Shown: positions 14,372 through 23,017, counted from the first letter of the stretch. The stretch is DNA of 23,197 nucleotides from an uncultured Rhodospirillales bacterium (GCA_903928045.1 CAIYPH010000220.1:1-23197), one strand, 5' to 3'. Program-made: numbers and translations. Notes: generated by a model not told the origin, from the letters alone.

Positions 14372-15856
14372 ATGTTGCGCTTACTCACCTGCGCGACCGC
14401 ACTGACCTTCGGGGCCATCGCCGCCGCCAGCGCCCAGCCGGCCGGCACCTTCCGCCAGCCGCATGACGTCGGCTACGGCCAGTCCTCCTCGGTCGATCCC
14501 TTCTCCAAGGGCAAGGTCTTCCAGGTCACCGAGAAGATCTTCAGCCGCCTCATCCGCACCGACCTCGAAGGCAAACCGGCGCCCGACCTCGCCGCCTCCT
14601 GGTCCGCCAACGCGACCGCGACCGAGTGGACGCTGAAGCTGCGCAGCGACGTCAGCTTCCATGACGGCCGCAAATTCACCGCCGCCGACGTGGTCTACAC
14701 CCTCGGCCGCGCGATGGACCCCAAGCTCGACAGCCCGGTCCGCGCCGCGGTGAAATCGATCAAATCGGTCGAGGCGATCGACGCCACCACCGTCAAGCTA
14801 ACCCTGCACGCCCCCTTCGCCGACCTCCCGCTGATCCTCACCGACTACCGGCTGGTGATGATCCCCGAAGGCTCGGGCGAGACCATCGCGACCACCGGCA
14901 ACGGCACCGGCCCCTTCAAGCTCGAGAAGTTCGACGCCCAGGGCACCTCGGTGATGCTCGCCAATCCCGCCTATTTCGACGGCGCCCCCAAGGTTGCCCG
15001 CGTCGAGGTGATCGGCATCCCCGACGCCCAGGCCCGCTTCCAGGCGCTGCTTGGCGGCCAGGTCGACATGCTGCCCGGCCTGTCGCGCCAGGAGATCGCG
15101 CTGATCTCCCGCTCCGCCAAGCACCAGCTCCAGCAAATCCCCACCGGCAACTGGCGCGGTATCGTCTTCCGCGCCGACGTGAAGCCGTTCGACGACGTGC
15201 GGGTCCGCCGCGCGCTGCGCATGGTGGTGGACCGCACCGCGATGCGGGACATCGTGGTCGGCCCCGACGGCGGCATCACCGGCTGCGACACCCCGGTCGG
15301 CCCCGCCGACCAGTATCGCTGGGACGCCCAGTGCAAGCCGGATGTCGCCGGCGCCAAGGCCCTGCTGGCCGAGGCCGGGTTTGCCAACGGAATCGATATC
15401 GAAATGCAGGTGGCCACCATCGAGCCGATCTGGCCGACCATCGCCCAGGTCTACCAGCAGCAAGCCGCCGCGGCCGGCATCCGCGTGAAGCTCAACCAGG
15501 TGCCCAATGACGGGTTCTGGAGCAACGTGTGGATGAAAAAGGACGTGACTCTGACCCGTTGGGGCGAGCGCCCGGCCGACGCCGCGCTGAACGAGATCTA
15601 CACCCCGGCCTCGCCCTGGGATGAGTCGCATTTCTCCGACCCCAAGTTCGACACCATGCTGGACACCGCCCGCCGCGAACTCGACTTCACCAAGCGCCGT
15701 ACGCTCTATCAGGACGCGCAGAAGTACCTGTGGGAGAACGCTTCCACCCTCGTCGTGTTCCACGTCAAGCTCGGCGTCGGCATCACCCAGCGCGTGAAGG
15801 ACCTCGACGCGGTCGAGAACTTCTCCATCCGCTGGCATCGCGTGCGCGTGGACTAG
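14372..15856 (+). CDS. Periplasmic solute-binding protein, SBP_bac_5 (DppA/GsiB) family
   Basis: A 494-residue secreted binding protein of the second importer. A signal peptide spans residues 1-22 (MLRLLTCATALTFGAIAAAS plus Ala-Gln region, cleavage near ASA-Q). Family motifs include PAPDLAASWSANATATEWTL, RSDVSFHDGRKFTAADVVYTL, GNGTGPFKLEKF and RVRRALRMVVDRTAM. GGAGG lies 9 bases before the ATG, a strong site. It differs clearly from the first SBP_bac_5 protein at 3919-5472, so the two importers probably have different ligands. The permease that follows begins 3 bases after the stop. Two cysteines flank a loop late in the protein (TGCDTPVG and DAQCKPD), as found in several family members. Confidence 0.93.
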   Translation: MLRLLTCATALTFGAIAAASAQPAGTFRQPHDVGYGQSSSVDPFSKGKVFQVTEKIFSRLIRTDLEGKPAPDLAASWSANATATEWTLKLRSDVSFHDGRKFTAADVVYTLGRAMDPKLDSPVRAAVKSIKSVEAIDATTVKLTLHAPFADLPLILTDYRLVMIPEGSGETIATTGNGTGPFKLEKFDAQGTSVMLANPAYFDGAPKVARVEVIGIPDAQARFQALLGGQVDMLPGLSRQEIALISRSAKHQLQQIPTGNWRGIVFRADVKPFDDVRVRRALRMVVDRTAMRDIVVGPDGGITGCDTPVGPADQYRWDAQCKPDVAGAKALLAEAGFANGIDIEMQVATIEPIWPTIAQVYQQQAAAAGIRVKLNQVPNDGFWSNVWMKKDVTLTRWGERPADAALNEIYTPASPWDESHFSDPKFDTMLDTARRELDFTKRRTLYQDAQKYLWENASTLVVFHVKLGVGITQRVKDLDAVENFSIRWHRVRVD

Positions 15857-15859
15857 GCA

Positions 15860-16816
15860 TTGCTGCGAACGCTCCTCGTCCGCCTGCTGCTTGGCGCGGG
15901 GACGGTCGGCCTCGTCTCGATGCTCATCTTCGCCGGCGTCGAGGCGCTGCCGGGGGATGCCTGCATCGCCGCCTTGCAGCGTGATGCCCAGGGCACGCGG
16001 CTGGCGAATTGCCGTCGAGACCTCGGGCTCGACCGCCCGGCGGTGGTCCGCTACGCCGCCTGGGCGGAGCGAGCGCTGCACGGCGACCTCGGCACGTCCG
16101 CCGGCAGCGGCAAGCCGATCGGGCCGATGCTGTCGATCCGTCTGCGCAACACGCTGCTGCTCGCCGCCTGCGCGCTCGCCGCCGGCGTACCGCTCGCCGT
16201 CCTGCTCGGCATCGGCGCGGCCCTGCGGCGGGACCGCGCATTCGATGTTGTGGCCTCGGTCGCCAGCATCCTGGTGATGACCATCCCGGAATTCGTCTCC
16301 GCCACCGTGCTGATCTTCGTCTTCTCGATCTGGCTGGACTGGCTCCCCGGCATCGTCACCGCCGATCCCTCCGCGCCGTTGTCCGCCTTCTTCCCCGGCA
16401 TATTGCTCCCCGTCGCGGTGCTGGCGATGGTGATGACCGCGCATATCCTGCGCACCGTCCGCTCCTCGGTGATCGACGTGCTGGCCTCCGACTACGTGCA
16501 GATGGCCCGGCTGAAGGGGGTGCCGGAACATCGCGTGATCCTCGTGCACGTGCTGCCCAGCGCGCTGCTGCCGGCCATCAACGTGATCGCGCTCACCATC
16601 GCCTGGCTGCTCGGCGGCGTCGTGGTGGTGGAGAAGGTGTTCAACTACCCCGGCCTCGGCCGCTTCCTGGTCGATTCCATCACCGAGCGGGACCTCCCGG
16701 TGGTCCAGGCGATCGCCCTGCTGCTCGGCAGCGTCTATGTCGGCGTCAACCTCGCCGCCGACCTGCTCGCCCTCCTGCTCAATCCCCGCCTGCGCACCCG
16801 GGCCGGACATGGCTAG
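15860..16816 (+). CDS. ABC transporter permease, DppB/GsiC type
   Basis: A 318-residue inner-membrane permease. The chosen start is a TTG at 15860, 3 bases after the preceding stop, giving the canonical N-terminus MLRTLLVRLLLGAGTVGLVS. No ATG gives a sensible start, and the ribosome binding site is weak (AGG), so translation is probably coupled to the binding-protein gene. The long periplasmic loop after the first helix contains EALPGDACIAALQ and the segment LHGDLGTS. The EAA loop is VQMARLKGVPEHRVILVHVL. The conserved late motif EKVFNYPGLGRFLVDSI is present. It overlaps the next permease by 8 bases. Confidence 0.92.
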   Translation: MLRTLLVRLLLGAGTVGLVSMLIFAGVEALPGDACIAALQRDAQGTRLANCRRDLGLDRPAVVRYAAWAERALHGDLGTSAGSGKPIGPMLSIRLRNTLLLAACALAAGVPLAVLLGIGAALRRDRAFDVVASVASILVMTIPEFVSATVLIFVFSIWLDWLPGIVTADPSAPLSAFFPGILLPVAVLAMVMTAHILRTVRSSVIDVLASDYVQMARLKGVPEHRVILVHVLPSALLPAINVIALTIAWLLGGVVVVEKVFNYPGLGRFLVDSITERDLPVVQAIALLLGSVYVGVNLAADLLALLLNPRLRTRAGHG

Positions 16817-17666
16817 CCCCGCCGCCCTCGGTCTCGCCGGCCGCATGCTGGCCCGCCCCTCCGGCGCGATCGGCGCCGGGCTGGTGCTGCTGCACATCGC
16901 CCTCGCCGTGCTGGCCCCATTGCTCTCGCCGTTCGACCCCATCGCCATCGACGGCAATGCGATGTTCGACCCGCCGGGCGCCGCCCATTGGCTCGGCACC
17001 GACGAACTTGGCCGCGACATCCTCACCCGCACGCTGCTCGGCGGCCGCCAGGCGATCATCGTCACCGGCATCGCCACCCCGCTCGCCGTGCTGTGGGGCG
17101 GGCTGCTCGGCATTTGGCTGGCCCTCACCGGCGGCAGGCTCGATGCCTGGCTGATGCGCCTCGTCGATTCCGTGCTGGCCTTGCCGTGGATCCTCAAGAT
17201 GCTGCTTATCATCGTCACCTTCGGCGCCTCAGTGCCGGTGCTGACGGTGACATTGGCGTTCTTCTACGGCGTCCCCGTGATCCGAATCGCCCGCGCCGCC
17301 GCCCAGGGCGTGGTGGCGCGCGACTTCATCTCCGCCGCCCGCGCCCGCGGCCATGGCGCGGCCAGCATCGTGCTGCGGGAGCTCCTGCCCAATGTGCGCG
17401 ACGCCCTGCTGGTCGAGGGGGCGATGCGCTGGTCCTGGATGCTGCTGGCCTTCAGCTCGCTCTCCTTCCTCGGCTTCGGCGTCGCCCCGCCGACGCCGGA
17501 TTGGGGGCTGATGATTGCCGACAGCCGCAGCTCCATGGCCATCGCCCCCTGGGCGGCGCTGGCCCCGGTGCTGGCGCTTTCCACGCTGATCATCGGCATC
17601 AACCTCGCCGCCGACGCGCTGGCCAAGGCGGCCGGGTTGGATCGGGCGCAGCATGTCGCGCACTGA
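16809..17666 (+). CDS. ABC transporter permease, DppC/GsiD type
   Basis: A 285-residue partner permease. It opens with a leader and first membrane helix, followed by the family motif HWLGTDELGRDILTR, further helices, and an EAA loop (ARDFISAARARGHGAASIVL). The signature SSLSFLGFGVAPPTPDWGLM near the C-terminus is diagnostic of DppC-type permeases. The ATG at 16809 gives the canonical start and overlaps the previous stop by 8 bases; the frame is open upstream but reads as shadow sequence. It overlaps the fused ATPase gene by 14 bases. Confidence 0.93.
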   Translation: MASPAALGLAGRMLARPSGAIGAGLVLLHIALAVLAPLLSPFDPIAIDGNAMFDPPGAAHWLGTDELGRDILTRTLLGGRQAIIVTGIATPLAVLWGGLLGIWLALTGGRLDAWLMRLVDSVLALPWILKMLLIIVTFGASVPVLTVTLAFFYGVPVIRIARAAAQGVVARDFISAARARGHGAASIVLRELLPNVRDALLVEGAMRWSWMLLAFSSLSFLGFGVAPPTPDWGLMIADSRSSMAIAPWAALAPVLALSTLIIGINLAADALAKAAGLDRAQHVAH

Positions 17667-19638
17667 ACCCCTGCTCGAAATCGCCGGGCTGCACGCCGCC
17701 CTGCGGCGGGGCGACGGGAGCCTGTTGCCCCTGCTGCGCGGCATCGATCTCGCGATCGGCCCCGGCGAAAGTCTCGGTATCGTCGGTGAAAGCGGCTCAG
17801 GCAAGAGCACGCTCGCCTTGTCCGCCATGGGCTATCTGCGGCCCGGCGTGGTGATCACCGCGGGCAGCGTGCGCTTCGCCGGCATGGACATGTTCTCCCC
17901 CGCCGCCATGGCGCTGCGCGGCGGCCGGCTCGCGCTGATCCCGCAGAACGCCGGCCAGGCCCTCACCCCCACGCTGCGCGTCGGCCCGCAGATCGCCGAG
18001 GCCCTTCGCCTCCACAGCCCGATCCCCGCCGCCGATCGCCCGGCCCGTGTGATCGACCTGCTGGCCAAGGTCCGCCTCCCCACCCCCGCCGACATCGCCG
18101 ATCGCTACCCCCCTCAGCTCTCCGGCGGCCAGCAGCAGCGCGTCGCCATCGCCATGGCCCTCGCCGGCGAGCCCGCGGCGCTATTGCTTGACGAACCCAC
18201 GACGGGGCTCGACGTCACCACCCAGGCCCATGTGCTCGATCTCCTGCAAACCCTCGCCCGCGAACGCGGTCTGGCGATGGTCTATGTCAGCCACGATCTC
18301 GGCGCGGTGGCGCGGGTCTGTGACCGGGTGGCGGTGATGTATGCCGGCGAAATCATCGCCGAGGGCACCGCGCGGCACATCCTGCGCACGCCCCCGCACC
18401 CCTATGCGCGCGGCCTCATCGCCGCGATCCCCCGGCTCAGCGGTGGCGGCTTGCCGGTCCCGATGGAGGGCCGCCCCCCGGCGCCAGGCGGGGCTGGGGA
18501 GGGGTGTGCGTTCGCGGCGCGCTGCCCCCTCGCCGAACCCGCCTGCACTGACACTCCGCCACCCATCACCCCGCTCGCCGATGGTGGCATGCTGCGTTGC
18601 CATCGCCCGACCGCGGCGGCCGGGCAAAGCGCGCTCCATCCGCTCTCCCCGGCGGCGGCGCCGACCGAGCCGGGCGCGCCGGTGCTGCGGCTCGACCACA
18701 TCGCGGTGCGCTACCGCCGCCAATCGCTGCTGGAGCGCCTGCGTGCCGCCCCCCTTCCACCCCCAGTGGTGGCGGAGATAGCCCTCGCCCTGGCCCGCGG
18801 CGAGACAGTCGGCCTGGTCGGTGAATCCGGCAGCGGCAAATCCACCATCCTCAAGGCGATCGCCGGCCTCATCCCCGCGGAATCCGGCACCATCGATCTC
18901 GCGGGCGAACCCCTGCCACAGCGTCTCGGCCAGCGCGCGCCCCGCGCCCTACGCGCCGTGCAACTCGTCTTCCAGAACCCCGACGACAGCCTCAACCCCC
19001 GCCACACCGTCGCCGAGATCCTCGCCCAGCCATTGCGCCTCTACTCCGGCCTCACCGGCCCGGCCCTGCGCGCGCGCGCAGCCGAGTTGCTGGGCGAAGT
19101 CCGCCTCGGCCCGCACTACCTTGATCGGTTACCGGGCCAGATGTCCGGCGGCGAGAAGCAGCGCGTCGCCATCGCCCGCGCCTTCGCCGCCGAGCCGGAT
19201 GTGGTGCTGTGCGACGAAATCACCTCCGCGCTCGACGTCTCGGTGCAGGCCGCCATCATCGCCCTGCTTGACCGGCTCCGCCGCGAGCGCGGCGTGGCCT
19301 GCCTGTTCGTCTCGCATGATCTCGCCGTCGTCCGCGCGGTGGCGGAGCGGGTGGTGGTGCTCTACCAGGGGCGGATCTGCGAATCCGGCCCCGTCGCCGC
19401 CGTCTACGCCGCCCCCGCGCACCCCTATACCGAGGCTCTGCTCGGCGCCGTGCTGGAACCCGACCCCGATCACGTCCCCCTTCTGCTCGCCGCCGATATC
19501 GTCGAATCCGGCCCGCCCGCAAGCGGCTGTCCGGCGCAGAACCGCTGCCACCGGCGGATCGGCGAGATCTGCCGCACCCAAGCTCCCCCAACGCGCGACC
19601 TCGGCGGCGGCCACAGCGTCCGCTGCCATCTCACCTGA
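17653..19638 (+). CDS. Fused double ATP-binding protein, DppD-DppF (GsiA) type
   Basis: A 661-residue ATPase combining both nucleotide-binding subunits of a Dpp/Opp importer in one chain, as in E. coli GsiA. Half one: Walker A GESGSGKST (45-53), signature LSGGQQQR (156-163), Walker B LLLDEPTTGLD, switch VSHDLGAV. Half two: Walker A (390-398), signature MSGGEKQR (497-504), Walker B VVLCDEITSALD, switch VSHDLAVV. Each half ends with the oligopeptide-transporter C-terminal region containing four cysteines (GCAFAARCPLAEPAC then RCH; GCPAQNRCHRR, ICR, then RCH). In this family such cysteines are associated with iron-sulfur binding. Both active sites look intact. It is the only Dpp-type ATPase in the window, so it may also power the ATPase-less permease pair of the first operon. 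Confidence 0.95.
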   Translation: MSRTEPLLEIAGLHAALRRGDGSLLPLLRGIDLAIGPGESLGIVGESGSGKSTLALSAMGYLRPGVVITAGSVRFAGMDMFSPAAMALRGGRLALIPQNAGQALTPTLRVGPQIAEALRLHSPIPAADRPARVIDLLAKVRLPTPADIADRYPPQLSGGQQQRVAIAMALAGEPAALLLDEPTTGLDVTTQAHVLDLLQTLARERGLAMVYVSHDLGAVARVCDRVAVMYAGEIIAEGTARHILRTPPHPYARGLIAAIPRLSGGGLPVPMEGRPPAPGGAGEGCAFAARCPLAEPACTDTPPPITPLADGGMLRCHRPTAAAGQSALHPLSPAAAPTEPGAPVLRLDHIAVRYRRQSLLERLRAAPLPPPVVAEIALALARGETVGLVGESGSGKSTILKAIAGLIPAESGTIDLAGEPLPQRLGQRAPRALRAVQLVFQNPDDSLNPRHTVAEILAQPLRLYSGLTGPALRARAAELLGEVRLGPHYLDRLPGQMSGGEKQRVAIARAFAAEPDVVLCDEITSALDVSVQAAIIALLDRLRRERGVACLFVSHDLAVVRAVAERVVVLYQGRICESGPVAAVYAAPAHPYTEALLGAVLEPDPDHVPLLLAADIVESGPPASGCPAQNRCHRRIGEICRTQAPPTRDLGGGHSVRCHLT

Positions 19639-19648
19639 AAGACCCGAC

Positions 19649-20554
19649 ATGACCGATATCGTGCTCCTCGAGGGCGGCACCGGCCAGGAGCTGCTGAACC
19701 GCTCCGCCAACAAATCCCCCCGCCGCTGGTCGGCCGAATATCTGCTCGCCGAACCCGAACTGGTGCAGCAGGTCCATGCCGACTACATCGCGGCCGGCGC
19801 GCGGATGATCACCATCAACGCCTATTCCGCCACCTTCACCCGCATGGCCATCCTGCTGGAGGAGGACCTTGTGCCGGAGCTGCAGCGCATCGCCTGCGAC
19901 CTCGCGCTCCGCGCGCGCGACGCGGCGGGGGTGGCGGGGGTGGCGATCGCCGGCTGTCTTCCGCCGTTGAACGGCACCTATCGGCCGGACCGGGTGCGGC
20001 CGTTCGCGACCAACCTGGCGGAATACCGGCGTCTCGCGGAGCTGCAGGCGCCGCATGTCGATTTCTTCCGCTGCGAAACCCTCTCCTCCGCCGAGGAGGG
20101 CCGGGCCGCGGCCCAGGCGGCCTGCGAGACCGGGAAGCCCGTTTGGGTCGCATGGACCTTGGCCGATGACGGCGGCGGTCTCCGCTCCGGCGAGAGCATC
20201 GCGGAGGCGCACGCGGCCCTCGACGGCCTGCCGGTTTCGGCCGTGCTGGCCAATTGCTCGCCGCCGGAGGCGATCACCGCGGCGATCCCGGCTTTGGCCG
20301 CTACCGGGTTACCGGCGGGCGGATATGCGAACGGCTTCATGCCCGTCCCCGCGACCTTTGTGCCGGGGCGGACGCTGGAGCAGATCACCCTCCGCGAGGA
20401 TCTCAGCCCGGAGGCCTATGCGGCGATCGCGCTGGAGTGGATCGACCGGGGCGCGCGGATCGTCGGCGGGTGTTGCGCGACGGGGCCGGCGCATATCAAG
20501 CGGTTGCGGGAGGCGATCCTGCAGCGCGGATTCGGGATCGGCGGGATTGGGTGA
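19649..20554 (+). CDS. Homocysteine S-methyltransferase-family protein
   Basis: A 301-residue cytoplasmic zinc methyltransferase-type TIM barrel, the last gene of the second operon. The family transfers a methyl group from donors such as S-methylmethionine or betaines to homocysteine, forming methionine. The three zinc-binding cysteines are in place: Cys203 in ANCSPPEAI and Cys275-Cys276 in GGCCATGPAHI. The opening LLEGGTGQELLNR is also typical. The ATG at 19649 is 10 bases after the ATPase stop; the ribosome binding site is weak (GAAAG). Co-transcription with a Dpp/Gsi-type importer suggests that the imported compound is a methyl donor, such as a sulfonium or betaine-like molecule, but this is inference. 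It converges on NAD kinase with only 3 bases between the two stops. Confidence 0.9.
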   Translation: MTDIVLLEGGTGQELLNRSANKSPRRWSAEYLLAEPELVQQVHADYIAAGARMITINAYSATFTRMAILLEEDLVPELQRIACDLALRARDAAGVAGVAIAGCLPPLNGTYRPDRVRPFATNLAEYRRLAELQAPHVDFFRCETLSSAEEGRAAAQAACETGKPVWVAWTLADDGGGLRSGESIAEAHAALDGLPVSAVLANCSPPEAITAAIPALAATGLPAGGYANGFMPVPATFVPGRTLEQITLREDLSPEAYAAIALEWIDRGARIVGGCCATGPAHIKRLREAILQRGFGIGGIG

Positions 20555-20557
20555 CGG

Positions 20558-21337
20558 TCAGACGGTGAATTGCTCGACGATGATGCGTTCGGAGAGTCCC
20601 TGATCGGGGTCGAACAGGATGGTGGCGGCGAGTCCGCGGTCCTCGCGGACGGCAACCGAGATGACGTCACGCACCTCGGTGAAGTCGGCGACCGCGGCGA
20701 CGGGGCGTTTATCGGGCTCCAGCACCTCGAACAGCACCTGGGCCGAACTCGGCAGCAGGGCCCCGCGCCAGCGGCGCGGGCGGAAGGCGCTGATCGGGGT
20801 GAGGGGCAGGAGATTGGCCGAGAGCGGCACGATGGGGCCATGGGCAGAGAGGTTGTAGGCGGTGGAGCCGGCGGGGGTGGCGACCAGGACGCCGTCGCAG
20901 ATGAGTTCGGAGAGGCGCACCCGTCCGTCGACGGTGATGCGCACTTTCGCGGCCTGGCGGAGTTGGCGGAGCAGGGAGACTTCGTTGAGCGCGAGGGCCT
21001 CGTGGTGGCGGCCATCGCGGGTGGTGGCGGTCATGCGCAGCGGGTGCAGTTCGGCGGCCTGGGCGCTGGTGAGGCGGGCGGGGAGGTCTTCCTCGCTGAA
21101 GGCGTTCATCAGGAAGCCGACCGAGCCGCAATTCATCCCGTAGACCGCGACCCCGCGGCCGAGCATGCGGTGGAGGGTTTCCAGCATGAACCCGTCCCCC
21201 CCGAGGGCGACGATGACCTGGGCGTTCTCGGGCGCGACGTCCCCATAGCGGGCGGCGAGGCGGGCGCGGCTGTCCTGGGCGAGGGGGGCGGAGGAGGCGA
21301 GGAAGCTGATCCGGCTGATTTCGCCGGGTGTGGGCAT
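20558..21337 (-). CDS. nadK: NAD kinase
   Basis: A 259-residue ATP-NAD kinase that phosphorylates NAD to NADP in the cytoplasm. Diagnostic motifs are [12 protein letters not shown] with GGDG at 46-49, [12 protein letters not shown] (67-78), the NE pair Asn118-Glu119, and [20 protein letters not shown] (Asp148, Gly157, Ser158, Thr159, Tyr161), followed by GPIVP. The length is on the short side but usual for alphaproteobacterial NadK. The ATG at 21337 shares one base with the stop of the upstream amidase gene (TGATG on the minus strand), implying translational coupling. The frame continues open upstream to 22255 but overlaps that amidase gene, so the extension is rejected. No terminator fits in the 3 bases between this gene and the convergent methyltransferase gene. 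Confidence 0.96.
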   Translation of the reverse strand: MPTPGEISRISFLASSAPLAQDSRARLAARYGDVAPENAQVIVALGGDGFMLETLHRMLGRGVAVYGMNCGSVGFLMNAFSEEDLPARLTSAQAAELHPLRMTATTRDGRHHEALALNEVSLLRQLRQAAKVRITVDGRVRLSELICDGVLVATPAGSTAYNLSAHGPIVPLSANLLPLTPISAFRPRRWRGALLPSSAQVLFEVLEPDKRPVAAVADFTEVRDVISVAVREDRGLAATILFDPDQGLSERIIVEQFTV

Positions 21338-22170
21338 CAGACGAGTTTCCGATGGTCCAGAACCGGCATGTCGCGGCGAACCCGGCCGGTCAGTCCGCTG
21401 TCGATCCGCGCGGTGATCCAGCCCACGCCGTCCGAGGCTTTGGCGACCACGTGGCCCCAGGGGTCGCAGATCAGGGAGTGGCCGTAGGTGAAGCGATCGC
21501 CGGCGCGTTCGGTGTGTTTTCCCCAGGTGGCGGGGGCGACCATCCAGCACTGGGTTTCGATCGCGCGGGCGCGGATCAGGACCTCCCAATGGTCCTTCCC
21601 GGTGGCCAGCGTGAAGGCGGAGGGGAGGAAAATCACCTCGGCGCCGGCGCGGCGCAGAGCGAGGAACATCTCGGGGAAGCGGACGTCGTAGCAGATGGCG
21701 CAGCCGATTTTCACCCCATCGGCCTCGTAGGTGACGATCTCCGAGCCGCCACCATAGGTGCTGCTTTCGCGGTAACCAGTGCCGTCGGGGGTGACGATGT
21801 CGAAGAGGTGGATTTTGCGGTAGCGGGCGATTTCGACGCCGGAGGGGTCGAACACGACGGTGGTGTTGAATAGTTTTTCGCCGGATTTCTCGGCGATCGA
21901 GCCGCCATGGACGACGATGCGGCGGTCGCGGGCGACACCGCGGAGGAATTCGTAGGCGGCGCCGCCTGGCGCGTTGCTGCCGGGGGGCGGGAGTTCCTCG
22001 GCTTCGGCGAATTTGATGGCGCGATCGCCGCCGAGGCAGCTCCACATTTCCGGCAGGCTGACGATGTTGGGGCGGTCGGACTCCATCGCGCCGTCGATCA
22101 GGCGTTGGGCCTGGGCGATGTTGTCGGCTTTGACGTGGCTGCAATTCATCTGCATGGCGCTGATACGCAT
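21337..22170 (-). CDS. Nitrilase-superfamily carbon-nitrogen hydrolase (Nit1/Nit2-like amidase)
   Basis: A 277-residue cytoplasmic amidase. The nitrilase catalytic triad is visible: Glu41 in SLPEMW, Lys119 in YRKIHLFD and Cys160 in [12 protein letters not shown]. The overall pattern ([46 protein letters not shown]) matches the Nit1/Nit2 branch, whose members hydrolyse deaminated glutathione or omega-amides of 2-oxo acids. Those are metabolite-repair reactions. The ATG at 22170 is preceded by a GGGGGA purine run 4 bases away. The upstream open frame to 22998 is rejected because it is antisense to the two Lin0512 genes. It heads a two-gene minus-strand operon with nadK. The precise amide substrate is uncertain. 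Confidence 0.92.
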   Translation of the reverse strand: MRISAMQMNCSHVKADNIAQAQRLIDGAMESDRPNIVSLPEMWSCLGGDRAIKFAEAEELPPPGSNAPGGAAYEFLRGVARDRRIVVHGGSIAEKSGEKLFNTTVVFDPSGVEIARYRKIHLFDIVTPDGTGYRESSTYGGGSEIVTYEADGVKIGCAICYDVRFPEMFLALRRAGAEVIFLPSAFTLATGKDHWEVLIRARAIETQCWMVAPATWGKHTERAGDRFTYGHSLICDPWGHVVAKASDGVGWITARIDSGLTGRVRRDMPVLDHRKLV

Positions 22171-22272
22171 GGGGTCCCCCGCCGGCTGGTTCCCTTGCAG
22201 GGTAGCACCGAGGCCAGTTGCGCGTAAACGACACTCCGGCGCACGATGCGGGCAACAGATGGGAGAACGTCG
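22171..22272. promoter_or_regulatory. Divergent intergenic region between amidase and Lin0512 genes
   Basis: About 100 bases between two start codons facing away from each other, so it must hold promoters for both the nit-nadK pair (leftward) and the Lin0512 pair (rightward). No -35/-10 pair stands out in this GC-rich stretch. On the right side GGGAGA, 7 bases before the ATG at 22273, is a good ribosome binding site. Confidence 0.45.
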
Positions 22273-22611
22273 ATGGACGGCAAACGCATGGTGCTCGAGA
22301 TCGGCATGGGCACCGATATTCGCGGGCGGGACTATACCAAGGCGGCGGTGCGGGCGCTGCGCGACGCGCTGTGGCACAATTCGCTGACCATCATGCGGGC
22401 GCTGGGGGTGGATATCGACGCGATGCGGGTGGACATCACCATCGGCGTTCCCCACCCCGAGCTGGTGGACAAGGCGCAGGTGCTGGCGGTGCTGCCCCAT
22501 GGCACCGGCACGGTGACCTGCGTCGAAGGGGGGCTCGAAATTCCGACCGAGGATGGCACCGGGGCGACCGTGATGGCGCATGCGGCGGCCATCGTGCGGC
22601 TTGACGTCTGA
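22273..22611 (+). CDS. Lin0512-family protein, first of a tandem pair
   Basis: A 112-residue protein of the Lin0512 family (conserved, function uncharacterised to my knowledge). Conserved elements are [59 protein letters not shown] and EDG. The ATG at 22273 is chosen because GGAG lies 7 bases upstream and the start aligns with the paralogue downstream; an earlier ATG at 22246 would add 9 residues. It has no signal peptide or membrane segment. The Asp-Tyr-Thr-Lys element and the GT and GG turns are shared by both copies and may mark an active or binding site, but that is inference. Twelve bases separate its stop from the second copy. Confidence 0.88.
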   Translation: MDGKRMVLEIGMGTDIRGRDYTKAAVRALRDALWHNSLTIMRALGVDIDAMRVDITIGVPHPELVDKAQVLAVLPHGTGTVTCVEGGLEIPTEDGTGATVMAHAAAIVRLDV

Positions 22612-22623
22612 GGGGGCGGGGAC

Positions 22624-22965
22624 ATGGCACTCAAGCGTATCATCCTCGAAATGGGCGCCGGCAATGATCTGCACGGCGGGGATTACACAAAGGCAGCCCT
22701 GCGGGCGGTGCAGGACGCGCTGCATCACTCCTCGCTGTCGTTCATCCGGGCGCTGAAGCTCGACATCAAGAAAATGCAGGTCGCGGTGACGATCGGGGTG
22801 CAGGACCCGGCCAAGGTGGACGCCGAGCGGGTGAAGGCGTCCTTGCCCTATGGGGAGGTGACGGTGACCGTCACCAAGGGTGGGCTCGATGTGCCGGATG
22901 AGGATGGGCGGGATAGCGCGGTGATTGCCTCGGCGGCGATTGTGGTGAGTTTTGATTTGCCGTGA
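22624..22965 (+). CDS. Lin0512-family protein, second of a tandem pair
   Basis: A 113-residue paralogue of the preceding gene. Hand alignment without gaps gives about half identical positions, including KR, LE-G-G-D, GDYTKAA-RA, DAL-H-SL, RAL--DI--M, TIGV, LP-G and GGL--P-EDG. It begins MALKRIILEMGAGNDLHGGD. A G-rich ribosome binding site (GGGGCGGGGAC) precedes the ATG. The divergence suggests an old duplication rather than a recent copy, and the tight pairing suggests that the two products act together, perhaps as a hetero-oligomer. No catalytic role can be assigned. It is the last gene before the contig end. Confidence 0.88.
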   Translation: MALKRIILEMGAGNDLHGGDYTKAALRAVQDALHHSSLSFIRALKLDIKKMQVAVTIGVQDPAKVDAERVKASLPYGEVTVTVTKGGLDVPDEDGRDSAVIASAAIVVSFDLP

Positions 22966-22966
22966 A

Positions 22967-22997
22967 GGAAGCGCTGCTTTTTTGAAAAAAAGAAGCA
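22967..22997 (+). terminator. AT-rich hairpin with T-run after the Lin0512 pair
   Basis: Just after the stop, AAGC-GCT-GCTT followed by TTTT makes a very short stem with a T-run. The larger imperfect stem TGCTTTTTT (22975-22983) against AAAAAAAGAAGCA (22985-22997) overlaps it. Either could end transcription of the Lin0512 operon. The abrupt change to AT-rich sequence is striking. From memory, similar GAAGCAAAAAACTTTT blocks recur in Acetobacteraceae genomes; this is unverified. Confidence 0.45.
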
Positions 22998-23017
22998 AAA
23001 AACTTTTATCCGTTTGG

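Noticed and set aside
14798..17218. 806-residue open frame antisense to the second importer
   Set aside because: Same cause: Gly/His/Asp/Arg-rich shadow of well-supported permease and binding-protein genes.
22171..22998. N-terminal extension of the nitrilase-type gene antisense across the Lin0512 pair
   Set aside because: The extended part is antisense to two recognisable genes, and the canonical nitrilase N-terminus starts at 22170.
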